This document shows, one piece after another, positions 1-7,703 of a stretch of DNA of 64,000 bases. The position numbers were made by a program, and so were the translations under genes. Source of the stretch: Chitinophaga agrisoli. Its GTDB lineage: Bacteria > Bacteroidota > Bacteroidia > Chitinophagales > Chitinophagaceae. Under the pieces are notes generated by a model. The model ran no database searches. It was given only the letters and a program-made list of their open reading frames with translations, and was not told where the DNA came from. The DNA lies in the NCBI RefSeq assembly GCF_008386695.1, contig NZ_VUOC01000004.1, positions 534,327 through 598,326 on the forward strand. Reading direction: 5' to 3'. Positions within the stretch are counted from its first letter, which is position 1. The number at the start of each line of letters is the position of its first letter.

Positions 1-1057
1 AGATCTCTCCGAAATTGGATAAGCCGACGCCCAGCAGGCGGATCTTCTTATCTTCCGGATCAGTGCCGAGGAGCAATTGTTTTGCGGTGGACAGGATGGT
101 TTGCAGGTCATTGAACGGCTGCGGAAAAGACTGATTACGAGTGATCTGCCGGAAATCACTGTACTTTATTTTAAGCGTAACGGTGCGCCCTTTCAGATTA
201 TACTTTAACAGGCGCGTATGTACGATCTGCGCGATCTTATCCAGCGCTTCATTCATTTCATCGATGGTGGTAAGATCATAGGCGAAGGTATCTTCTGCGC
301 TCATGGATTTTGTTTCGCGGTGGGGCTCCACGGGGCGGTCGTCCAGACCGCGCACAATGCGGTAATAAAAGCGGCCCGTTTTACCGAAGTGCTGTACCAG
401 GTCTGACTCTGAGAGCTTTTTTAGATCTGCCCCCGTGTACAGGCCCATACGTTTCATCTTATCTGCCGTGACCTTACCTACGCCATGGAATTTTTCCACG
501 GCCAGTTTTTCCATAAAAGCCTCCACGCCGGATGGGCCAATGAAGGTGAGGCCGTCCGGTTTCTGGAGATCTGAAGCGATCTTGGCTACGAACTTATTGA
601 CAGACACGCCCGCGGAAGCGGTGAGCTGTAATTCGTCCTTAATGGCCTGTTTGATCAATTTGGCGATCTCGATGGCGGAGCCTATCTGTAGTTTGTCTTC
701 TGTAACATCCAGGTAGGCCTCATCGAGGGATAACGGCTCTATGAGATCCGTGTAACGATGGAAGATCTCGCGGATATGGCGGGAGACCTCTTTATATACA
801 TCGAACCGGGGGCGTACAAAAATGGCTTCCGGACATAACTGCTGCGCTTTTTTGGAAGGCATGGCGGAACGCACCCCAAATTTGCGTGCCTCATAACTGG
901 CGGTGGCCACTACCCCGCCCCGCCCTTCTGGTGAGCCGCCTACTACAATGGCTTTGCCGCGCAGCTCGGGAAAGTCCCGTTGCTCTATAGATGCGTAAAA
1001 AGCATCCATATCGATGTGGATGATCTTACGCAGCGGTGGTGGAGTGGTGGTTTGCAT
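1..1057 (-). CDS. dinB: DNA polymerase IV (Y-family), 3' end outside window
   Basis: This is a translesion DNA polymerase of the DinB/UmuC family, which copies past damaged bases with low fidelity. Reading the minus strand from the ATG at 1057 gives about 352 open codons that run off the left edge. The start is followed by the family signature IIHIDMDAFYASIEQRD, in which the first Asp is a metal ligand. Further on come VVATASYEARKFGVRSAMP and the second catalytic block PLSLDEAYLDVT, so both acidic metal-binding motifs are intact. A helix-hairpin-helix-like thumb (FHGVGKVTADKMKRMGL) and part of the little-finger domain follow. Most of a roughly 360-400 residue protein is therefore present. No SOS box can be judged from the short upstream region. 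Identification is secure; only the C-terminus, including any clamp-binding peptide, is missing. Confidence 0.95.
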   Translation of the reverse strand, partial: MQTTTPPPLRKIIHIDMDAFYASIEQRDFPELRGKAIVVGGSPEGRGGVVATASYEARKFGVRSAMPSKKAQQLCPEAIFVRPRFDVYKEVSRHIREIFHRYTDLIEPLSLDEAYLDVTEDKLQIGSAIEIAKLIKQAIKDELQLTASAGVSVNKFVAKIASDLQKPDGLTFIGPSGVEAFMEKLAVEKFHGVGKVTADKMKRMGLYTGADLKKLSESDLVQHFGKTGRFYYRIVRGLDDRPVEPHRETKSMSAEDTFAYDLTTIDEMNEALDKIAQIVHTRLLKYNLKGRTVTLKIKYSDFRQITRNQSFPQPFNDLQTILSTAKQLLLGTDPEDKKIRLLGVGLSNFGEI

Positions 1058-1098
1058 GACGGTTTGGCGGTACAAAGATAAGGGAAGACCGGTACCCA

Positions 1099-1527
1099 TC
1101 ACAGGCCCATCAACCGGGGCAAGGCTGGATTGATCCTGTATAGCTTTTTCAGCTTGTTCTCATCAAAGGCATATAACCTATCATCGATAAATAGTTTTTT
1201 GTATGGGGTAACCCAAATATAACCCGCTAGCTTTCCTTTCCGGAAAAACTCAATACCCAGCCTGATATCCAGATAGTTAGCAGATAATTTTTGCAGGAAT
1301 TAATCCTTTATTCCGTTTTGAAACAGGGCATAGGCTGCATCTGCATTGGCACTATCCAGCACAATTATGGTGTCTGCCTGGTTCCGTACCAGGTCTCTTG
1401 TTATACGAACGGTGAATGTTGCCTTCATATGGAGGGGAAAGACCCTTGCACTATCAAAATCCTGTGCAATGGCCTTGTAACCAGCCCAAAGGATCAGTAT
1501 TACTGTAAATATGATAAACCTGTTCAT
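1099..1527 (-). pseudogene. Small exported protein of unknown function interrupted by an in-frame TAA
   Basis: The minus strand from ATG 1527 encodes a protein beginning MNRFIIFTVILILWAGYKAIAQ, a convincing signal peptide. The frame meets TAA at 1300-1302 after 75 residues. It then continues in exactly the same frame for another 67 codons to TGA at 1099-1101. The continuation is protein-like (LGIEFFRKGKLAGYIWVTPY, then an Asp/Lys/Leu-rich end), so a 142-residue exported protein probably acquired a nonsense mutation. A TATATTTG promoter lies 50 bp upstream. I do not recognise the family. An alternative is a genuine 75-residue protein with a chance open frame after it. Confidence 0.5.
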
Positions 1528-1576
1528 ATTATATCCCCGTTAGTGTTTTTGCGTTTGATCCTCCGTTTATAACGTA

Positions 1577-1611
1577 CAAATATAAACAGGAACAACCTGG
1601 CATCCCCCAAA
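1577..1611 (-). promoter_or_regulatory. Bacteroidota-type promoter for the 1527 gene
   Basis: On the minus strand TATATTTG (1577-1584) matches the Bacteroidota -7 consensus TAnnTTTG, and TTTG (1608-1611) sits 23 bases upstream as the -33 element. The start codon is about 50 bases downstream. Confidence 0.45.
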
Positions 1612-1615
1612 ATGC

Positions 1616-1668
1616 AAGGCCCAATTGCACTGCGATACACTGATGCACCGCGGCGCAATTGGGCCTTT
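1616..1668 (-). terminator. Long inverted repeat, probable terminator of the DUF11/T9SS gene
   Basis: A perfect 13-bp inverted repeat (AAGGCCCAATTGC at 1616-1628 against 1655-1667) flanks a 26-base loop just downstream of the minus-strand gene that ends at 1716. The sequence after the stem is only moderately U-rich. Confidence 0.55.
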
Positions 1669-1715
1669 GATATCTAACAGGATAACCTATTTACATTACA
1701 TTATTGTCCCCGGGT

Positions 1716-4034
1716 TTACTGTTTAACCAGCTTTTGCTGCGATAAGCGCTGGTTACGGACCATCAGCTCCAGCACATAAATGCCGGGGGCTAAAGCCGCC
1801 GGCGCCTTTATATTCATTGTATTGGCGCCAGCATTCAATTTTTCCCGGGTTGTAAGCACTGTTCTGCCATTTATATCAACCAGCCTTACCTGTACCTGTT
1901 CCGCTGTTTTTAACTGTACCTGCAGGTTCAGGTCTTCATGGAACGGGTTGGGGCGTACGCGAACGCTTCCCATGGGGCTGAGCTGTACGGTATCAGAGTA
2001 GGTAATCTGACCGCTTTTTTGCACCACTTTCAAGCGGTAGTTGCTTAAACCGGTAAGCGGGTTGGACTTGTCAATCAGCTGATGTTTAGGGAGCTTAGTT
2101 ATACCGGAGTTTACCCTGGCTACCGGGTTAAACTGGCTGCTGTTACCGGCGGCGTATTCCACTTCATAATGGTCGATATTATCTTCTTTTTCCACAGACC
2201 ATTGCAATAGCGGCTGGTTGTTGCTGAGGGTACCGGTGAACATAGGCGTACAACCACAGATCACGCCATCGGAGAAAAAGCAGTTGGATTCTATGCCGTT
2301 CTGAGCCGGCATATTGGCCGGCAAGGTTATTATGGCGCCATCTATACCGGGGTAGATAACCTGCGGATAATTGCAGACAGGTTTTAGCGGGTCTGTTGTT
2401 ACCTGGAATTTTATCACCACATTATTGCCCGGTACAACCATGCCGGTCGTCGCCCCGGTGGAATTGACCAGCCGGCCGCCTGTAACGGTAAAAGGCATTT
2501 TACCGTTTACGTCCGCCACGGGAACACCATTCATGGTGGTGGAATTGGCAAGATAATGGGCAAATCCGGGAATGGTATCAAACACTTTTACGTTGGTGGC
2601 ACTCATATTGCCGATGTTGCCCACTTCAATGGAGTACTCCACAGTATCGCCGGCGAGGACAAAGAGATGTCCGCTTTTATTCAGATAAGACTGGTTGGCT
2701 GTCATTAAATGCGCCAGTACAGGAATGTTAACACTGGCGAAATCACTATTTATATAGCCGGAGGCGCCCACAAGCGTAGCCGTCATGGTAACCAGGTTAG
2801 CGGTAAATATGCTGGAAGGCGCGACGCCTGATGATGGCGGAAAGTTACCACCGATATACAACGTGCCATTATTATCCATTGCTGCCGATTTGATACCGGA
2901 AGCAGGCAGGTTGCTGATGGTGCCCATGTAAAGCGTTACCAGCGTAGCGGGGTTTATCCGGTACAGTTTACCAGAACCGGAAAGCAGATATAATTTTCCT
3001 TCGGAAGCGGCAAACAGATCCCCGCCGGTTTCCGCCAGTACGTCGTTGGCGCCATTCGAAGGATCATTCACCAGGGGCCCCAGGTTGAGAATGTTTGGAG
3101 CGCCGGAGCTGGTGATGCTAAATTGTGTCAAATCCTGGCCATTATCTGTAAGCGCGTAAAAGAATCCATTAGATGCCGCCGTCATCTTGTCAATAATGTA
3201 ACCGGGACCACTCAGATCCGGTTCTACCTGAAACCCGCTATATGTTTGTGCATTGGGATTATTATTGGTTGGAAAGTAAATAAAATTGAGATCGCCGCCC
3301 ACAGGGACCTGATATCTGTTAATAAAATAGAGCCGCTGCCCGGTGATGTCCATAGCGATGGCGCGTGTATCACTTAATAGGGAGCCACTTTGATATTGTA
3401 CCCCGGTAAGCGCATCAAAACAAGGGTTTGCACGGCCATTATACAAGAACGTTCCAAACTGGTCCCTGAGAACATAATAAGTCGAATCGTCGGGCTGCTC
3501 ATCAGTGACCTGATAAATTATGCCGGCCTTAGGCCCGCCATCAATATGGCTGGATGCTCCCGTGGCATTTTGAACAATATTATTTACGCCCTGGGTTCCC
3601 CTTAGTGTGGCGTAATCCGTTATAAACCCTGCGCTGGCGCTTACCTGCGCATTGAAATCTATTGTTGTAGTTGCGCCGGCAGCAAGACTACCAGTGCCTA
3701 TTAATGTTCCCGCAGGGTTGGAAAAGCGCATTTTGCCACTGGCATCCGGTACCGGAACGTTGTTTACCCTGGTAGTGCCTAACTGGTAGGTGACGCCTGC
3801 CGGGATAGCATTGTATAATTTAACGTTCGTGAGTGTTGTGCTTCCAGTGTTTTTGGCCGTAATAGTAAACTTCAGGATGTTGTTAACCCCGGGGTTATCG
3901 GCGCTTCCCCCGGCTGTGGTGTTTGTACGGGTGATGGTTAACGAGGCTTGCTGAGCGCGCAGCGCGGTGCTGGCGCTTGCCAGAAATAACAATAGGACCA
4001 AAAAGGGTTTGATAGGATAAAATTTTTTGTACAT
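1716..4034 (-). CDS. DUF11-repeat surface/secreted protein with type IX secretion C-terminal domain
   Basis: A 772-residue exported protein. Residues 1-28 form a signal peptide (ending ASASTALRAQ). Residues about 30-160 are a DUF11/CARDB-like Ig domain (LKFTITAKNTGSTTLTNVKL and an IPAGVTY block). A second copy lies at about 450-560 (VEYSIEVGNIGNMSATNVKV). Between them, residues 170-440 read as a beta-propeller-like region with repeated LY-rich strands (LYFINRY, FYALTDNG, LYLLSGSGKLYRI, LYIGGNF). The last ~80 residues are a Por-secretion C-terminal domain (RVRPNPFHEDLNLQV ... INGRTV ... APGIYVLEL ... QKLVKQ). This predicts export by Sec, crossing of the outer membrane by the type IX system, and surface anchoring or release. 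A binding or adhesion role is inferred from architecture only. It is transcribed alone. Confidence 0.85.
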   Translation of the reverse strand: MYKKFYPIKPFLVLLLFLASASTALRAQQASLTITRTNTTAGGSADNPGVNNILKFTITAKNTGSTTLTNVKLYNAIPAGVTYQLGTTRVNNVPVPDASGKMRFSNPAGTLIGTGSLAAGATTTIDFNAQVSASAGFITDYATLRGTQGVNNIVQNATGASSHIDGGPKAGIIYQVTDEQPDDSTYYVLRDQFGTFLYNGRANPCFDALTGVQYQSGSLLSDTRAIAMDITGQRLYFINRYQVPVGGDLNFIYFPTNNNPNAQTYSGFQVEPDLSGPGYIIDKMTAASNGFFYALTDNGQDLTQFSITSSGAPNILNLGPLVNDPSNGANDVLAETGGDLFAASEGKLYLLSGSGKLYRINPATLVTLYMGTISNLPASGIKSAAMDNNGTLYIGGNFPPSSGVAPSSIFTANLVTMTATLVGASGYINSDFASVNIPVLAHLMTANQSYLNKSGHLFVLAGDTVEYSIEVGNIGNMSATNVKVFDTIPGFAHYLANSTTMNGVPVADVNGKMPFTVTGGRLVNSTGATTGMVVPGNNVVIKFQVTTDPLKPVCNYPQVIYPGIDGAIITLPANMPAQNGIESNCFFSDGVICGCTPMFTGTLSNNQPLLQWSVEKEDNIDHYEVEYAAGNSSQFNPVARVNSGITKLPKHQLIDKSNPLTGLSNYRLKVVQKSGQITYSDTVQLSPMGSVRVRPNPFHEDLNLQVQLKTAEQVQVRLVDINGRTVLTTREKLNAGANTMNIKAPAALAPGIYVLELMVRNQRLSQQKLVKQ

Positions 4035-4348
4035 AAAAAAGGATTATGGGTGAATGAATAAACTGTCAAACAGGAAGATATGCAGCTAATACTGCTGGCA
4101 AGGTTCACGGGTTGAACATATACTGGTTTTTCATTTACGGGCTTGTGCTGAAGGAGATGGAGCTGCGCTTAACCGGTTATTTAGAGGATACAATTCAGGG
4201 CTTCATCTTATCTCATAGGCAGGGCCACACGTATTATTTATTTACAATATAAAGCTACATAAATTTCTGATCCGCGGAGAGAAATTTTGGTAGGTGACTG
4301 TCAGGAGATTAGAGGTGGATAAGCTTTTTTGAATAGTTTAGTTTTTGA
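4035..4348. other. Intergenic stretch without a recognised gene
   Basis: It should hold the promoter of the minus-strand DUF11 gene; I see no convincing TAnnTTTG element and no hairpin of note. The right end abuts the SEFIR-like remnant. Confidence 0.4.
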
Positions 4349-4667
4349 ATGGCGGTAGCTTTTTTATTTCCGGTTGGTAGCTATAACAAAACGACGGAAC
4401 GTTCGTCCATCGACTTCTCCACTATGATGAACTACGCCATCCAGGACTCCGATAAGGTGGTGGTTGTGCTATCCCGGGCCTATAAACGGAAGGCGGAGGA
4501 GAATAAAGGCGGCGTAGGCGTAGAGTATAACCTGATCCTGGGTGATATTGATAAACATACGAACAAATATTGACTCGCCGGAAGGTGGGGAAACGGCGTA
4601 TATTTTAATAGATGAGGGTTATCTGCAAAAGCAGCTGGCGGAGTTGAGGAAATTATTGTCTATATAA
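4349..4667 (+). pseudogene. Remnant of a SEFIR/TIR-like domain gene
   Basis: The 74-codon frame from ATG 4349 contains an amphipathic acidic segment followed by QDSDKVVVVLSRAYKRKAEE and GGVGVEYNLILGDI. That pattern resembles the middle of SEFIR/TIR-like signalling domains (a strand ending in vvlS.aY, then a Gly-x-Gly-Glu turn). The N-terminal third of the domain is missing, with a TGA immediately before the ATG. After the stop at about 4573 the following bases in the +1 frame encode YILIDEGYLQKQLAEL up to TAA 4665-4667, consistent with a frameshifted C-terminal part. I read this as a decayed fragment. The alternative, a short unrelated peptide gene, cannot be excluded. Confidence 0.4.
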
Positions 4668-4928
4668 GGGCTGGCAACAACAGTTCCCCCTTACGTGTGA
4701 TAGGCGGTTTACATTAATTTGTTTTTTTTGCACTATTATTACTGTAATTATTGGGACTAACCATTGATCTGTACCGAAATCAGACCTATATTATGTGAAC
4801 GATCCCGTGAAGCTTCTGGTACGCATCACCCCCGTCTTTCTTGAAAACCCCTGCGCGGGCTGGTGATCTGTCACGGCCGGCAATAAAACGTTCAAAATAC
4901 CAATACCTGTTTTACAAATCCCGTATTT

Positions 4929-5729
4929 ATGAAAAGAGCACTCTTATTCTTTTTTGTGGCATTTAATTTCCTGTACGTAAAGACCTTTGGCCAGATCGTG
5001 GATATCGATTACCGGGCGGCCTATAAACGGGCGGCGTTGGTAAATCCCCAGAAGGATTACAAAGAAGCAGATGTGCAGGTCCTAAAAAACGGCTTCGTGG
5101 ACTTTCTTACCGATGGTAATATCCTGGCATCTGCACGCTTACTGCGCATCAACATTGGCGAGCGGGATAAATTCTACCTGCCCCTGTTCATTTACACCGG
5201 CGCCTCCGGGAATGCGTTTGGCAGCGACAAATTAAATGAGACCACCGTTTCTAATTTATTAAACCCCATTGGCGGTACTGTAAACCTATCGTTTAGCGGG
5301 TTGCAGTTAATCATTCCATCCACCACGGTCACAAGACTTGAGTTTGCCTACCAGGCAGGCGGGCGGTTGATCAACGGGAAAGACAGCATTACGGGTGAAA
5401 ACCTCCATTTCTTTAATGGGATGATCAATGCCGGCCTTTCTTTCCAAACCGGCGCCTGGACGCCTGACGACCCCGAAAATATGGGCATCTTCTACGCACA
5501 GGCAAAGTTTGTAGCCGCCATTTCATCACAGGGGGAATATGAGCGCATGTTTGGGAAGGGTTTGATCGACAATGGCTATCTATTGGGTTATGCCATTGAT
5601 GCGGGAATAGAAATAAACCGGGTTATCAGCGCAAAACTGGGCGTTTATCAGTATACAAATCACGGCAATATTGAATTATTAAAATCGCCGGTGGTAAAGT
5701 TCTCACTGGATTATACCCTGCGTAAATAA
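4929..5729 (+). CDS. Exported protein of unknown function, possibly outer-membrane associated
   Basis: This 266-residue protein starts with a signal peptide (MKRALLFFFVAFNFLYVKTFGQ, cleavage near residue 21). The rest alternates short hydrophobic strands with polar turns (VNLSFSGLQLIIP, TRLEFAYQAGGRL, NAGLSFQTGA, AKLGVYQYTNHGNIELL) and ends VKFSLDYTLRK. The terminal aromatic-bearing strand is typical of outer-membrane beta-barrel or cell-envelope proteins. I do not recognise a named family. It is 31 bases upstream of the astacin-like gene and may be cotranscribed with it and with the glutaminase-like gene, giving a run of three exported products. Confidence 0.7.
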   Translation: MKRALLFFFVAFNFLYVKTFGQIVDIDYRAAYKRAALVNPQKDYKEADVQVLKNGFVDFLTDGNILASARLLRINIGERDKFYLPLFIYTGASGNAFGSDKLNETTVSNLLNPIGGTVNLSFSGLQLIIPSTTVTRLEFAYQAGGRLINGKDSITGENLHFFNGMINAGLSFQTGAWTPDDPENMGIFYAQAKFVAAISSQGEYERMFGKGLIDNGYLLGYAIDAGIEINRVISAKLGVYQYTNHGNIELLKSPVVKFSLDYTLRK

Positions 5730-5760
5730 CAGATAGCTCATTCACCTCAAAACATTGGTT

Positions 5761-6567
5761 ATGAAACGGCTTACTTTACTTGCGCTGGCGCTGACCGCTT
5801 TTGCGGCCTGCGGACAGCATGATACCTATTATGGCGAGAACGGGGAACCATGCCTGGATACCGGCACTGTACAACTGCTGCTGCCATCCGGCGCTCCTAT
5901 TGAAACCTCCGCCTGTCTTTGCACAGACAGCCTTATACTTATGGAAGGCGATATTGTGCTGCCAGAAGATGCTGCCCTCCCTCCGCTACGTGGCACTATC
6001 ACTATTGGCAGGCTTTGGGCAGATGGGGTGGTACCCTATCAGCTATCAGCGGAGCTGCCCAACCGCATTAAAACAAATATACAGGAAGCCATCGCCCACT
6101 GGCAGGAGAAAACAAAGATCCGTTTTGTGCCTTATGATAGTAAAAGGGATGCGGACTATATTGTTTTTATTAAACACGCTTCTGCCACCACCGGCGCTTC
6201 CAATGTGGGTAATTACCATGGAAAACAATATATCCGCCTTGGCTCCCAAACGTCAAGGGCCGTTGCCATCCACGAGATAGGTCATAGCCTGGGGCTGTTT
6301 CACGAGCAAAGCAGGCCAGACCGTGACCAGTATGTTACGATCAAGTGGGACAATATCCGGGTAAAACACCAGGGCAATTTCAAGATAAAGGGGGAAGCAG
6401 TTGGACCTTATGATTTTCACTCCCGTATGCATTATCCCCCCACCACCTTTGCGCGGAACCGTAATAAACCCACCATCGTTCCCAAAGATCCCGCCAACCA
6501 GATCGAAAATGACGGCTGGCTGAGCCCAGGGGATATACAGGCAGTGAACACCCTTTATCATTTCTAA
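5761..6567 (+). CDS. Astacin-type (M12A) zinc metalloprotease, lipoprotein
   Basis: A secreted zinc endopeptidase of the astacin/flavastacin group. The zinc site HEIGHSLGLFHEQSRPDRD begins at residue 171 (His171, His175, His181 as ligands, Glu172 as base). The Met-turn HSRMHYPPTTF follows about 40 residues later. The N-terminus is a lipoprotein signal (MKRLTLLALALTAFAACGQ) with lipobox FAAC, so the mature enzyme is probably anchored through Cys19. A propeptide-like segment precedes the catalytic domain, which starts near residue 88 (LWADGVVPYQL). The track start six bases upstream would be TTG; I prefer ATG 5761. It lies 12 bases before the protein-glutaminase-like gene, suggesting coordinated extracellular protein modification or degradation. 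Confidence 0.9.
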   Translation: MKRLTLLALALTAFAACGQHDTYYGENGEPCLDTGTVQLLLPSGAPIETSACLCTDSLILMEGDIVLPEDAALPPLRGTITIGRLWADGVVPYQLSAELPNRIKTNIQEAIAHWQEKTKIRFVPYDSKRDADYIVFIKHASATTGASNVGNYHGKQYIRLGSQTSRAVAIHEIGHSLGLFHEQSRPDRDQYVTIKWDNIRVKHQGNFKIKGEAVGPYDFHSRMHYPPTTFARNRNKPTIVPKDPANQIENDGWLSPGDIQAVNTLYHF

Positions 6568-6579
6568 AAATAACTATGT

Positions 6580-7521
6580 ATGAAGCAGATCATATTGACC
6601 GCCGCCTGCCTGCTGGCATTTGTTACCACGATCCTCAGCCAGGCCATAAAAAAGGATACGCTTTTCCCTTTTGAGCTGATCCCCCGCGACACCGCGTTTC
6701 CAACAGGGCGGCTATTGTTCAATGACTCCAATGAGGAATTCCTGCTACCCCGGCAAATTGACACCGCGATAATAAACGCTGCCATCCGGTCCAGGCAGCC
6801 ATTGGTCATCGATTACCATGAAACCGACAATTCAATACAACGGATAAAGCCACTAGCTGTTCCGGGACAACAGCTATTTAAGTGGGTATACCCCCAGGCG
6901 GACTCCGTTGGTTTTAAATATGACAAAAAGAAAGCCTTCCAGCTGAATGAGAAAGTATTCGTGGATCTTTTTGCGCCACCACCTCCGGCGCTCCGCGATA
7001 TTATCGGCATTGACAGTTTACCGCTATTGTTTAACCTGTTCACCAGCCGGTCCTGTGAGATCATACAGACCTGCAACCGGGACAATCCGTGCATCACATT
7101 TGACTATAAAACAGATGGATGTTATGCAAGGGCGCATCTGATGCGGAAAATAATGGCAGACTCTTTTCAGCTTGACTCCCGGAAGATATTTGTATATGGC
7201 GCTCTACGCGCTGTTAATACCGGCGCATGCGGCGGCAGTTGCGTAAAATGGGGCTACCATGTAGCGCCTATTATCAAAGCGGCCGATGCAACCGGGGCGG
7301 TTACCGAATGGGTGATGGACCCCTCGCTCTCGGCCCAGGCCCTCACAAAAGAGGCCTGGATGGCATTGCAGCAATCCAGGTGTTGCAATACCTGCAATGC
7401 CGGCACAGTAAGCAGGTCTGAAATTACAGATGGCGCGCAATATTTTCCCAATGGCACTAAAGATCCCAACTATGTAAAAACGCTGAAAACATTACGTGAC
7501 TATTGCAGGAGATGTCATTGA
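6580..7521 (+). CDS. Secreted protein-glutaminase-like deamidase
   Basis: This 313-residue protein resembles the Chryseobacterium protein-glutaminase family, which hydrolyses side-chain amides of protein-bound glutamine to glutamate. A signal peptide covers residues 1-20 (MKQIILTAACLLAFVTTILS). A long pro-region of about 130 residues follows. The catalytic core contains DGCYARAHLMRKI (nucleophile Cys181), KWGYHVAPII (His227) and WVMDPSL (Asp247), the Cys-His-Asp triad in the right order and spacing. Additional cysteines (residues 217, 221, 268, 269, 272, 309, 312) could form disulfides, as expected for an exported enzyme. Known members need proteolytic removal of the pro-region; the adjacent astacin-type protease is a natural candidate activator, though that is inference. 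Substrate specificity cannot be read here. Confidence 0.85.
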   Translation: MKQIILTAACLLAFVTTILSQAIKKDTLFPFELIPRDTAFPTGRLLFNDSNEEFLLPRQIDTAIINAAIRSRQPLVIDYHETDNSIQRIKPLAVPGQQLFKWVYPQADSVGFKYDKKKAFQLNEKVFVDLFAPPPPALRDIIGIDSLPLLFNLFTSRSCEIIQTCNRDNPCITFDYKTDGCYARAHLMRKIMADSFQLDSRKIFVYGALRAVNTGACGGSCVKWGYHVAPIIKAADATGAVTEWVMDPSLSAQALTKEAWMALQQSRCCNTCNAGTVSRSEITDGAQYFPNGTKDPNYVKTLKTLRDYCRRCH

Positions 7522-7556
7522 GCGGTGAAGGGGACTGGTTTTGGTTTGCAGGCGGT

Positions 7557-7590
7557 TTTGCCTATTATTCCCGCACAATCCCTATATTTG
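7557..7590 (+). promoter_or_regulatory. Bacteroidota-type promoter of the amidase-caspase-SGNH gene
   Basis: TTTG (7557-7560) and TATATTTG (7583-7590) are spaced by 22 bases and match the -33 TTTG / -7 TAnnTTTG consensus. A transcript would begin near 7597, leaving a ~105-base leader before ATG 7704. Confidence 0.5.
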
Positions 7591-7703
7591 ACTACGCAAG
7601 CAAACCAGGCGCAGCAGACCAGACAATACATGAAGGACAATAGCTAATCCCAATTTCAGCCACCACCCCATGTTTCATTCCGCTAAACCCCCAATTATCT
7701 CAT

